Source: JAAFIP01 sp043774625 | Lineage (GTDB): Bacteria > Pseudomonadota > Gammaproteobacteria > Burkholderiales > Burkholderiaceae_C | Direction of reading: 5' to 3' | Assembly: GCA_043774625.1 (NCBI GenBank) | Contig: JAYVTG010000097.1 | Span: forward strand, 1-64,000 | DNA length: 64,000 nucleotides | In this document: in pieces, positions 23,657 to 31,483 of the stretch | Position numbering within the stretch: the stretch's first letter is position 1 | Layout: the number at the start of each line of letters is the position of its first letter | Notes under the pieces: model-generated | Told to the model about the DNA's origin: nothing | The model's database searches: none | What the model saw: the letters and a program-made list of their open reading frames with translations, nothing else | Program-made: the position numbers and the translations under genes

Positions 23657-25429
23657 TTAGCTTGCCGACCACAACTTGCCCTTGGCTTGACCCGTCGCTT
23701 TGGCCAGCACATGCGAGAAAATTTGCGCCACTGGCACTTTGGTCGCCTCAGTGTCGCGGCGGTGTTGGTATTCCACCATATTGGTCGCCAGGTTCTTGTC
23801 GCCAACCGTCACGCGGTGCGGCACGCCAATCAGTTCCCAGTCGGCAAACATGGCGCCGGGGCGCTCGCCTCGGTCGTCCAGAATCACGTCCACCCCATTG
23901 TCCAAAAGCTGCTGGTACAGCTTGTCGCTGACTTCTTTTACTTCGGGGAAACGGTCGGGGTTGAGCGGGCAAATCACCACGGTAAATGGTGCCAGCGCGT
24001 CAGGCCAGATAATGCCTTTGTCGTCGTGGTTTTGTTCAATGGCGGCGGCGGGAAGGCGCGTGATGCCAATGCCGTAGCAGCCCATTTCAAACAGCTTGGG
24101 TTTGCCGTCAGAGTCAAGAAAAGTAGCGTTCATGGACTTGCTGTACTTGGTACCCAACACGAACACATGGCCAATTTCAATCCCGCGTTCGATGGCCAAA
24201 GCACCCTTGCCATCGGGCGATGCATCTCCCACAACGACGTTGCGAATGTCGGCCACCATGTCCGGCTCGGGCAGGTCACGCCCCCAGTTCACACCGGTGA
24301 TGTGAAAGTCTTCTTCGTTGGCGCCGCAGATCCAGTCCGCCATGGCGGCCACGTCTCGGTCTGCGATGATTTTGACCAGCTTCTTCAAGCCCATCGGTCC
24401 CAGGTAACCGGGCTTGCAACCAAAGTGCGCCTCAATCTCGGGCACGGTGGCAAAGCGATAGCCCACGTTCAAACCCGCCAATTTAGCGGCCTTGGTTTCG
24501 TTGAGTGAATGGTCGCCGCGCACCAGCAGCAGCCATACTTGGGTTTTAACGACTTTGCCTGCTTTGTCTAATTCGTCGGTCGCCAAAACCAGTGACTTCA
24601 CCGTGGTTTGCAAGTGAACGTTGAGCAGCGCTGCTACATCTTCGCAGGTACTCTTGCCCGGCGTAGGCGCCTTGATCATCGCCTTGCTGGCCGCAGGACG
24701 AGCGCCTGGCGCAGCCGCTTCGGCCTTTTCCATGTTGGCGGCGTAGCTGGAATGGGGGCAGTACACAATCGCGTCTTCGCCCGTTTCGGCAATCACCTGA
24801 AACTCTTCGCTCAGGTCGCCGCCAATCGCGCCGCTGTCGGCGGCCACCGCGCGATAACGCAGGCCAAAACGGTCGAAGATGCGTCGGTAGGCATCGCTCA
24901 TGACCTGGTAACTTTTCTTCGCGCCTTTCAGGTCGCGGTCAAAGCTGTAAGCGTCTTTCATAGTGAACTCACGCCCACGCATCAGGCCAAAGCGGGGGCG
25001 GCGCTCGTCACGAAATTTGGTTTGAATCTGGTACAAATTTTTGGGCAACTGTTTGTAGCTTTTCAACTCCTGGCGCGCAATGTCGGTCACCACCTCTTCG
25101 CTGGTCGGCTGAATAATGAAGTCGCGGCCATGGCGGTCTTTGATGCGTAGCAGTTCGGGCCCATTGCTCACAAAGCGCCCTGTTTCTTGCCACAATTCTG
25201 CGGGCTGCACCACGGGCATGGCCATTTCTATCGCGCCCGCACGGTTCATTTCTTCCCGCACAATCGCTTCGACCTTGCGAATCACTCGCAAGCCCAGAGG
25301 CATATAGTTGTATATGCCAGCGCCCAGTTTTTTGATCATGCCTGCGCGCATCATCAGTTTATGGCTGGCCACCTCGGCGTCAGCAGGGGCTTCTTTTTGG
25401 GTAGAAATGAGAAATTGGCTGGCTTTCAT
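23657..25429 (-). CDS. proS: Proline--tRNA ligase (bacterial type with editing domain)
   Basis: Charges tRNA with proline; class II synthetase of 590 residues. N-terminal FLISTQKEAPADAEVASH and MRAGMIKKLGAGIYNYMPLG are typical. Motif 2 is around TKFRDERRPRFGLMRGREF. The INS editing domain fills about residues 230-400, and motif 3 is in YGIGITRLPAAAIEQ. The C-terminal anticodon-binding domain ends with VAQIFSHVLAKA. Divergent from rppH. Confidence 0.96.
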   Translation of the reverse strand: MKASQFLISTQKEAPADAEVASHKLMMRAGMIKKLGAGIYNYMPLGLRVIRKVEAIVREEMNRAGAIEMAMPVVQPAELWQETGRFVSNGPELLRIKDRHGRDFIIQPTSEEVVTDIARQELKSYKQLPKNLYQIQTKFRDERRPRFGLMRGREFTMKDAYSFDRDLKGAKKSYQVMSDAYRRIFDRFGLRYRAVAADSGAIGGDLSEEFQVIAETGEDAIVYCPHSSYAANMEKAEAAAPGARPAASKAMIKAPTPGKSTCEDVAALLNVHLQTTVKSLVLATDELDKAGKVVKTQVWLLLVRGDHSLNETKAAKLAGLNVGYRFATVPEIEAHFGCKPGYLGPMGLKKLVKIIADRDVAAMADWICGANEEDFHITGVNWGRDLPEPDMVADIRNVVVGDASPDGKGALAIERGIEIGHVFVLGTKYSKSMNATFLDSDGKPKLFEMGCYGIGITRLPAAAIEQNHDDKGIIWPDALAPFTVVICPLNPDRFPEVKEVSDKLYQQLLDNGVDVILDDRGERPGAMFADWELIGVPHRVTVGDKNLATNMVEYQHRRDTEATKVPVAQIFSHVLAKATGQAKGKLWSAS

Positions 25430-25571
25430 GGGCTGTCTTTACAGGTAACTCGTTGGTAACTCATATTTAACGCCTGGATCGGGCGTACAGAGATGGGAAA
25501 ATTGAAACAGATGCTTGCACGTTGCTAGTGCGCGTGCATAATGAACCTAATTTAAGAATTTGGAGTTGATT

Positions 25572-26402
25572 ATGCTTGACCGGGACGGCTTTAGGCCGAA
25601 CGTCGGCATCATCTTGCTCAACCAGCGAAACCAGGTATTTTGGGGCAAAAGAATTCGGACCCATTCCTGGCAGTTTCCGCAGGGTGGCATTGACCGGGGC
25701 GAAAACCCCGAGCAGGCCATGTTTCGCGAGTTGCACGAAGAGGTGGGCCTACACCCAGACCACGTGCGCATCGTGGCACGCACCCGGGACTGGTTGCGCT
25801 ATGAGGTGCCCGACAGGTTCATAAGACGCGAAGCGCGCGGCCATTACAAAGGTCAAAAACAGATCTGGTTTTTGTTGCAACTGGTTGGGCACGATTGGGA
25901 CTTGAACCTGCGCGCCACCGACCACCCCGAGTTTGATGCCTGGCGCTGGAACGATTATTGGGTGCCGCTTGAAGCCGTAGTCGAGTTTAAACGTGGTGTG
26001 TATGAAATGGCGCTGACCGAACTGGTGCGCTTTTTGCCACGTGGCTACGCGGCCTACGGTGAAGGGCATGCAACGGGTGACGAAGAGCGCTTTGGCTCGC
26101 GTGGCGACTCTCGATATCAGCAGCGCAGGCGTTTTGGTTTGCGCAGCCCCTACGGCACCATGGGCGGCTCTGGACAGGGCATGCACGACGAACACCATGA
26201 CAATGGCCACGCAAAGCAGCACTTTGCTGAACTGGAGTTGCCGCCAGGTGCTAGTTTTGACCCCGATCCGCAAAGCGCCCATAGCGATTTTGGCCCTTAT
26301 GCAACGTTGAAACCGTCTGCGACACTGGTGTGCGACTTGAGCACAGACCATCTACAAGACCACGCTGACGAACACGTGCACGGCTTGGTGAACCGGGACT
26401 AG
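25572..26402 (+). CDS. rppH: RNA pyrophosphohydrolase with long His-rich C-terminal extension
   Basis: Removes pyrophosphate from the 5' end of mRNAs to start decay. 276 residues from ATG 25572, preceded by GGAG at 6 nt spacing. The Nudix box is at residues 38-60 (GGIDRGENPEQAMFRELHEE). MLDRDGFRPNVGIIL and WGKRIRTHSWQFPQGG match RppH. The catalytic part ends near residue 160. The remaining 115 or so residues are Gly/Arg- then His/Asp-rich, absent from E. coli RppH (176 aa). Confidence 0.95.
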   Translation: MLDRDGFRPNVGIILLNQRNQVFWGKRIRTHSWQFPQGGIDRGENPEQAMFRELHEEVGLHPDHVRIVARTRDWLRYEVPDRFIRREARGHYKGQKQIWFLLQLVGHDWDLNLRATDHPEFDAWRWNDYWVPLEAVVEFKRGVYEMALTELVRFLPRGYAAYGEGHATGDEERFGSRGDSRYQQRRRFGLRSPYGTMGGSGQGMHDEHHDNGHAKQHFAELELPPGASFDPDPQSAHSDFGPYATLKPSATLVCDLSTDHLQDHADEHVHGLVNRD

Positions 26403-26406
26403 GGCC

Positions 26407-26925
26407 ATGGCTTGTTTGTCCCCTGCTGTGCGCTGGCTGCTTACCTGCACCATCTTGTGCACCGGCTTGGCGATGGGAGCAAGCGCCTGGGCGCAAAGCG
26501 CTGCCGATGACCCCGACTGGAAAGAGTCTGACGCACCACCGCCACCCAGTTTTGACGTCAAGCTACTGGTGCCGTTTGATGTGTCTGTCAACTCGGTCTT
26601 GAAATGGGGCTTTGATCCTGCCACCATGAATATCACCCAGGACGGTATCGTGCGCTACGTAGTCGTGGCCCAAAGCCCCAGCGGAGTGCTCAACGCTATG
26701 TACGAGGGTGTGCGTTGCACCACCATTGAATGGAAAACGTATGCGCGCTTTCACAAAGACAGTGGCTGGACAGCAGCTACGGATGTGGAGTGGAAGCCAT
26801 TATTCGGGCAACCCTCCAAACACGCCCTGCGTTTGGCCCAGCAGGGCATGTGCACAGGTAATGCACCCGCGCTCACGGTCAATGAGGTGGTACGCAGTGT
26901 AAAAAATGGTGGTTTAAGCAAATAA
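26407..26925 (+). CDS. CNP1-like family secreted protein
   Basis: 172 residues with a signal peptide ending near residue 30 (GASAWAQSA). The mature part matches the CNP1-like family (PF08750): WKESDAPPPPSF, PFDVSVNSVLKWGFDPAT, VRYVVVAQSPSGVLNAMYEGVRC and WKTYARF. Function unknown; named after a neisserial cryptic protein. It begins 4 bp after the rppH stop, so it is probably co-transcribed. Confidence 0.85.
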   Translation: MACLSPAVRWLLTCTILCTGLAMGASAWAQSAADDPDWKESDAPPPPSFDVKLLVPFDVSVNSVLKWGFDPATMNITQDGIVRYVVVAQSPSGVLNAMYEGVRCTTIEWKTYARFHKDSGWTAATDVEWKPLFGQPSKHALRLAQQGMCTGNAPALTVNEVVRSVKNGGLSK

Positions 26926-26966
26926 CCAGCGCCAGATATGCGCGAGCAGCTATCAAATATATAGCG
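26926..26966 (-). repeat. Dispersed element copy 8 (intergenic)
   Basis: Between the converging CNP1-like and proB genes. It ends at the base next to the proB stop codon. Contains ATATGCGCGAGCAGCTAT. Confidence 0.92.
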
Positions 26967-28115
26967 CTACTTTTTCAGTACCAGGTTATTTTTGTGCACC
27001 ATTTCAGGCTCGCCTGTGTAACCGAGCAAAGCCTCAAAGTCTGCTGAGGGTTTGCGGCAAATCAGGCGTGCCTCTGCACTGGCGTAATTGGCTAGGCCGC
27101 GTGCAATCTCATCACCCTGCAAGTCGCGCACGGCAATCACGTCACCGCGTGCAAACTCGCCTTCTACACCCACCATGCCAATGGGCAACAGGCTAGACTT
27201 GCCTTCTCTTAAACGCTTGGCTGCGCCCTCGTCCACACGCACCGAGCCTGCAAGTTGCAAATGATCGGCCATCCACTGTTTGCGGGCCTGGTTCTTGGCG
27301 GTTTGAGCCACCAGCAGCGTGCCCAGCGCCTCGCCTTGGCTCAGGCGCACCAGCACGTTAGGCTCACGTCCCCAGGCTATGACGGTGCTGGCACCCGAGC
27401 CTGCAGCCCGCTTTGCCGCAATGATTTTGGTGATCATGCCGCCTTTGCCGATGGATGAACCTGCCCCGCCCGCCATCTTTTCCAGTTCTGGGTCGCCCGC
27501 GTTGGCTATGTCCACAAAGCGGGCCGACGGGTCTTTGCGTGGATCTGCGCTGAAAAGCCCTTTTTGATCGGTCAGGATCACATAGGCGTCCGCTTCGACC
27601 AAATTGGCCACCAAAGCGCCCAAAGTGTCGTTGTCGCCAAACTTGATCTCGTCATTGACCACGGTGTCGTTTTCGTTGATGACCGGCACCACACCGTGCT
27701 GCAGCAGGGTAAGCAGGGTGGACCGGGCGTTCAAATAGCGTTCGCGGTCTGCCAGGTCGGCATGGGTCAGCAGCACCTGGGCGCTGAGCAAACCATGCTC
27801 GCGCAGCTTGGTTTCATACATTTGCGCCAAACCCATTTGGCCCACAGCGGCAGCAGCTTGCTGCTCGTGGATTTCTTTGGGCCGTACGGCCCAGCCCAGA
27901 CGCTTCATGCCTTCGGCAATTGCGCCGCTAGACACCATGATGACCTCTCGCTTGTCTTTGACCAAAGCGGCTAACTGCACACACCACAAACCAATCGCTG
28001 CTTCGTCCAGGCCACGGCCATCATTGGTCACCAAACTGGAGCCCACCTTGACGACAATGCGTTTGGCGTTCAGTAAAGGTTGCACAGATGCTTGTAGAGC
28101 AGTTTTAGGAAGCAT
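26967..28115 (-). CDS. proB: Glutamate 5-kinase
   Basis: First step of proline synthesis, phosphorylating glutamate. 382 residues with an amino-acid kinase domain (VVKVGSSLVTNDG, VSSGAIAEGMKRLGW, INENDTVV) and a C-terminal PUA domain from about residue 285. GGAGSSIGKGGMITK is the nucleotide-binding segment. It follows obgE by 65 bp with a dispersed element copy between them. The cluster rplU-rpmA-obgE-proB is standard in betaproteobacteria. Confidence 0.96.
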   Translation of the reverse strand: MLPKTALQASVQPLLNAKRIVVKVGSSLVTNDGRGLDEAAIGLWCVQLAALVKDKREVIMVSSGAIAEGMKRLGWAVRPKEIHEQQAAAAVGQMGLAQMYETKLREHGLLSAQVLLTHADLADRERYLNARSTLLTLLQHGVVPVINENDTVVNDEIKFGDNDTLGALVANLVEADAYVILTDQKGLFSADPRKDPSARFVDIANAGDPELEKMAGGAGSSIGKGGMITKIIAAKRAAGSGASTVIAWGREPNVLVRLSQGEALGTLLVAQTAKNQARKQWMADHLQLAGSVRVDEGAAKRLREGKSSLLPIGMVGVEGEFARGDVIAVRDLQGDEIARGLANYASAEARLICRKPSADFEALLGYTGEPEMVHKNNLVLKK

Positions 28116-28123
28116 TTAGACCG

Positions 28124-28167
28124 GCTGCCAGCGTGGAATATGCGCAAGCAGCTATTAAATTAATAGT
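28124..28167 (-). repeat. Dispersed element copy 9 (intergenic, best-kept open frames)
   Basis: Between obgE and proB. The left half is CTATTAA/TTAATAG, nearly a perfect inverted repeat. Only one forward and one reverse frame lack stop codons in this copy, the same two frames used by all eight translated copies. Confidence 0.93.
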
Positions 28168-28180
28168 GAAGAGTTGCAAA

Positions 28181-29317
28181 TCAGCCATTCGAAGAAGCGC
28201 GCAATGGTATGTCAGCAGCCTCGCCTGCAAAGCGGGGGTCGATATATTCGGGCTCCACCAGCGCCTGTTGCACGCCACGCACATGCGCCATGATGGCTTG
28301 CACCAGTGGTTCGCAACCTTCGCGTGTCAGGGCAGAGATTTCAAACACGCGCAAACCAGCATCTGCCTGCGTGGCAGTGGCCTTGATTTTGAGCGCAGTT
28401 TTGTAACGCTTTACAAAGTCTTTGACCAAGGCCGCGCGATCTTCATTGGCCACCATGTCCAGCTTGTTGAGCACCAGCCAGCGCGGTTTTTCGTACAGGC
28501 CGGTGTCGTATTTCTTCAGCTCACCCACAATGGCCTTGGCTTGCTTGACCGGGTCTACCGCATCGTCAAACGGCGCCATGTCCACAATATGTAACAGCAA
28601 GCGGGTACGCTGCAAATGGCGCAAGAACTGGTGACCCAGGCCAGCGCCTTCAGAGGCCCCCTCAATCAACCCAGGGACGTCGGCCACCACAAAGCTTTGC
28701 TCGGGACCGACACGCACCACGCCTAAATTAGGGTGCAGGGTGGTGAAGGGGTAATCTGCAATCTTGGGTCGCGCGTTAGAAATGGCGCTGATCAGGGTTG
28801 ATTTGCCCGCATTGGGCATGCCCAGCAAGCCCACGTCGGCCAATACTTTGAGTTCCAGCTTGAGGCTTTTACGCTCACCGGGGTAACCCAGGGTTTTCTG
28901 CCGAGGCGCACGGTTAATGGCGCTTTTAAAGCGCATATTACCAAAACCACCGTCGCCGCCCTTGGCGATCATGATTTTCTCGCCAGGAACCAGCAGCTCA
29001 TACAGCACGTCTTCGGTTTCAGCGTCGATGATGATCGTACCCACTGGCATTTTCAGCACAATGTCCTCACCCGCAGCGCCAAACATATCACTGCCCATGC
29101 CATGCTCGCCGCGCTTGGCCTCATGGCGGCGCGAGAAGCGAAAATCTACCAAGGTGTTGAGCGACACATCTGCCACCGCCAACACGTGGCCACCACTACC
29201 TCCATCTCCACCATTGGGGCCACCAAACTCTTTGTACTTTTCATGGCGAAACGAGACGCAGCCGTTTCCCCCATCGCCTGCGGCAATGTCGATATAGGCT
29301 TCGTCAACAAATTTCAT
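28181..29317 (-). CDS. obgE: GTPase ObgE/CgtA
   Basis: Essential ribosome-assembly GTPase, 378 residues. The N-terminal Gly-rich Obg fold is visible (FVDEAYIDIAAGDGGNG). The G domain has G1 GMPNAGKST (about 166), G3 DVPGLIEGA and G4 LNKLDM. The C-terminus is short and lacks the acidic tail of E. coli. It lies downstream of rpmA, separated by an intrinsic terminator. Confidence 0.96.
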   Translation of the reverse strand: MKFVDEAYIDIAAGDGGNGCVSFRHEKYKEFGGPNGGDGGSGGHVLAVADVSLNTLVDFRFSRRHEAKRGEHGMGSDMFGAAGEDIVLKMPVGTIIIDAETEDVLYELLVPGEKIMIAKGGDGGFGNMRFKSAINRAPRQKTLGYPGERKSLKLELKVLADVGLLGMPNAGKSTLISAISNARPKIADYPFTTLHPNLGVVRVGPEQSFVVADVPGLIEGASEGAGLGHQFLRHLQRTRLLLHIVDMAPFDDAVDPVKQAKAIVGELKKYDTGLYEKPRWLVLNKLDMVANEDRAALVKDFVKRYKTALKIKATATQADAGLRVFEISALTREGCEPLVQAIMAHVRGVQQALVEPEYIDPRFAGEAADIPLRASSNG

Positions 29318-29334
29318 AATGAGAGTTTACAAAT

Positions 29335-29360
29335 AAAAAACCCCGCATGGCGGGGTTTTT
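29335..29360 (-). terminator. Intrinsic terminator between rpmA and obgE
   Basis: CCCCGC/GCGGGG stem with a 3-nt loop, flanked by A6 and T5, so it can act in both directions. On the minus strand it ends the rplU-rpmA message and would let only part of transcription reach obgE-proB. Confidence 0.85.
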
Positions 29361-29389
29361 GGGTGAGATAAGGCAAATACCGCTACAGA

Positions 29390-29650
29390 TCAAGCCGCAG
29401 CAGACACGTTGATCGTATGCTTGTTCAGCGCACCTTTTTGGCCAAACGACACATGGCCATTTACCAATGCAAACAGGCTGTGGTCTTTGCCCATGCCAAC
29501 ATTGGTGCCTGCGTGGAACTTGGTACCGCGCTGGCGCACGATGATCGAGCCAGCGGAGATGAGTTCGCCGCCAAAAGCTTTCACACCCAACATTTTTGGC
29601 TTGGAATCCCGGCCATTTCGCGTAGAGCCGCCGCCTTTTTTCTGTGCCAT
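29390..29650 (-). CDS. rpmA: 50S ribosomal protein L27
   Basis: 86 residues, standard length. MAQKKGGGSTRNGRDS is the conserved N-terminus near the peptidyl-transferase centre. IIVRQRGTKFHAGTNVG is the family signature. It follows rplU by 12 bp. Confidence 0.98.
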   Translation of the reverse strand: MAQKKGGGSTRNGRDSKPKMLGVKAFGGELISAGSIIVRQRGTKFHAGTNVGMGKDHSLFALVNGHVSFGQKGALNKHTINVSAAA

Positions 29651-29662
29651 GACTAATGCTCC

Positions 29663-30034
29663 TTATTTGCTAACATCACCACCCGCTTGGGCGGCAACAT
29701 CTGCTTTAAAAACGCCACCTTTGCCGTCTGCAATTTCTGCAATAAACAGCTCGGTGTAGTTTTGGCGATGGCCTTGGCGCTTTTGGTAGTGCTTGCGACG
29801 GCGCATTTTAAAAATACGCACTTTGTCGTGCCGACCTTGTGCCACAACAGTGGCTTTGATAGCTGCGCCTGCAACCAAGGGAGCGCCAATCACAATATCG
29901 CTGCCGTTGCCGACCGCTAAAATCTGATCCAACACAATCTCTTGGCCTACGTCCGCAGCGATCTGTTCTACTTTAAATTTTTCGCCAGCAGTAACTTTAT
30001 ATTGTTTGCCACCGGTTTTTACGACCGCGTACAT
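29663..30034 (-). CDS. rplU: 50S ribosomal protein L21
   Basis: 123 residues; E. coli L21 is 103, and the excess is a C-terminal tail (GGVFKADVAAQAGGDVSK). MYAVVKTGGKQYKV and RRRKHYQKRQGHRQ are diagnostic. A strong promoter lies 60 bp upstream. First gene of rplU-rpmA. Confidence 0.97.
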   Translation of the reverse strand: MYAVVKTGGKQYKVTAGEKFKVEQIAADVGQEIVLDQILAVGNGSDIVIGAPLVAGAAIKATVVAQGRHDKVRIFKMRRRKHYQKRQGHRQNYTELFIAEIADGKGGVFKADVAAQAGGDVSK

Positions 30035-30094
30035 AAGAACCTCTTAAGATTTATCTAATTGAGTGTCCGCGGACGAATTTCCACAGAGCCTTAG

Positions 30095-30123
30095 ATTATA
30101 GCATGGTCAGTGCTTACTGACAA
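30095..30123 (-). promoter_or_regulatory. Strong sigma70 promoter of rplU-rpmA
   Basis: On the minus strand, TTGTCA (30123-30118), 17-bp spacer, TATAAT (30100-30095). The spacer and -35 contain an inverted repeat GTCAGT-gctt-ACTGAC (30106-30121) that could bind a regulator. Confidence 0.72.
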
Positions 30124-30216
30124 ATAGCTATTTTTTGGCAAACTCGGATCGCTGTAAGCAATTGACCCCGTAGCAAGGCTATCAAGCAATGTCGTCAAAT
30201 TTCTGTGCTCTGTTTC

Positions 30217-30222
30217 TATAAT
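30217..30222 (+). promoter_or_regulatory. Candidate -10 of ispB
   Basis: TATAAT in TTTCTATAATCAGG, 35 bp before the assigned start. No good -35 box at 17 bp. Confidence 0.4.
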
Positions 30223-30256
30223 CAGGCATTATTTTCGATTCACAGGCGCATCTGCT

Positions 30257-31240
30257 TTGTCTGCTTCCACTATCCATAATTCCACTGCCCTTGCTCTCAT
30301 CTCAGCAGATATGCAAGAGGTAGACGCCGTTATCGCCTCTCGACTCAATTCGGGTGTGCCCTTGGTGGGCCAGGTAAGCCACTACATCATGACGGCTGGT
30401 GGAAAGCGGCTGCGCCCTGCGCTCTTATTGCTAGTATGCGGTGCTTTGGGCTACCAGCAGGCCCAGCGCTTTAATTTGGCTGCCGTAGTGGAATTTATAC
30501 ACACCGCCACCTTGCTGCATGACGATGTGGTGGACGAATCCACCTTGCGTCGTGGTCGGGCCACCGCCAACGAGGCTTTTGGCAACCCTGCCAGTGTATT
30601 GGTAGGCGATTTTTTGTATTCCCGCGCCTTCCAGATGATGGTGGACAGCGGGCAAATGCGGGTGATGGAAATTTTGGCCGAAGCAACCAATATCATTGCC
30701 GAAGGTGAGGTGCTGCAATTGATGAATATGCATGATGCTAGCCTGGATGCAGAAGGCTATTTGCGTGTTATTCGCTCTAAAACTGCCAAATTATTCGAGG
30801 CCAGCGCCCGCTTGGGGGCCGTGCTGGCCAAAGCCCCCACCCAACTCGAAGAAGCCTGCGCCACCTACGGCCAGGCTTTGGGAACGGCTTTTCAGGTGAT
30901 CGATGATCTACTGGATTACGATGGTGATGCGGCCCTTATGGGCAAAAACCTGGGCGATGACCTGCGCGAAGGCAAGGCTACCCTACCCCTGATTATCGCC
31001 ATGCAACGCGGCACACAGGCACAAGCTGCCGTGATCCGTCAGGCCATTGAGACGGGTGGTTTGGACCATTTGGATGCGATTGTGGCCATTGTGCGCCAAA
31101 CGGGTAGCCTGGACGCGACACGAGCTGCCGCCGCTTTGGAAGCGCAACGTGCCATGGACGCACTGACCATATTGGAGCCTGGCGTTTACAAAGACGCATT
31201 GCTACAATTAGCCGCGCAATTGTTGGATCGCCGAGTCTGA
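30257..31240 (+). CDS. ispB: Octaprenyl diphosphate synthase
   Basis: Makes the polyprenyl side chain of ubiquinone. 327 residues using a TTG start at 30257 (MSASTIHNSTALAL); an ATG at 30311 (MQEVDAVIASRL) is the alternative, but would cut residues usually present in homologs. Asp-rich motifs are DDVVD (89-93) and DDLLD in FQVIDDLLDYDGD. GGKRLRP binds isopentenyl diphosphate. Divergent from rplU, a common arrangement. Confidence 0.94.
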   Translation: MSASTIHNSTALALISADMQEVDAVIASRLNSGVPLVGQVSHYIMTAGGKRLRPALLLLVCGALGYQQAQRFNLAAVVEFIHTATLLHDDVVDESTLRRGRATANEAFGNPASVLVGDFLYSRAFQMMVDSGQMRVMEILAEATNIIAEGEVLQLMNMHDASLDAEGYLRVIRSKTAKLFEASARLGAVLAKAPTQLEEACATYGQALGTAFQVIDDLLDYDGDAALMGKNLGDDLREGKATLPLIIAMQRGTQAQAAVIRQAIETGGLDHLDAIVAIVRQTGSLDATRAAAALEAQRAMDALTILEPGVYKDALLQLAAQLLDRRV

Positions 31241-31264
31241 TTTTGCCCAGCTATTGCAGCAACA

Positions 31265-31342
31265 CGGGGTCTAGCTTAGCTCTGGTAGAGCGCTACGTTC
31301 GGGACCTGGAGGCCGGAGATTCGAATCCTCTCACCCCGACCA
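31265..31342 (+). tRNA. tRNA-Pro (anticodon CGG) with several stem mismatches
   Basis: Cloverleaf from CGGGGTC to CCCCGACCA, CCA encoded. The loop TTCGGGA gives anticodon CGG (proline, codon CCG). The TTCGAAT T-loop and the CTCTGGTAGAGC D-arm are present. Mismatches: C7 against C66 in the acceptor stem, C30 against C40 in the anticodon stem (3' side CCTGG where CGTAG would pair), and A53 against C61 in the T stem. The gene may be decaying, or the tRNA unusual. Follows ispB by 24 bp. Confidence 0.75.
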
Positions 31343-31471
31343 CAAACCACATTTTTGCGACTTTTCCTACACCTTGGCTGTCAAATGCAGATACAAGTTG
31401 CACATTCGATTTACACCACTGCCACAATCGGCGATGATGCAACTTAAAACTATTGCCCCGAACTATTCTTT

Positions 31472-31477
31472 TACACT
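31472..31477 (+). promoter_or_regulatory. -10-like hexamer placed for a leaderless pilB mRNA
   Basis: TACACT ends 7 nt before the pilB ATG (31484). No ribosome-binding site precedes the ATG. Weak on its own; noted because hemA and lptM show the same spacing. Confidence 0.3.
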
Positions 31478-31483
31478 TGTCGC

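Noticed and set aside
29840..29880. A stretch in rplU (GCGCAGCTATCAAAGCC) resembling the dispersed element
   Set aside because: Only the GCAGCTAT core matches, and the encoded VAGAAIKATVV aligns with conserved L21 sequence.
30065..30074. GTCCGCGGAC palindrome in the rplU leader as an operator
   Set aside because: Perfect but only 10 bp and downstream of the promoter; could be chance in GC-rich DNA, so not listed as a site.
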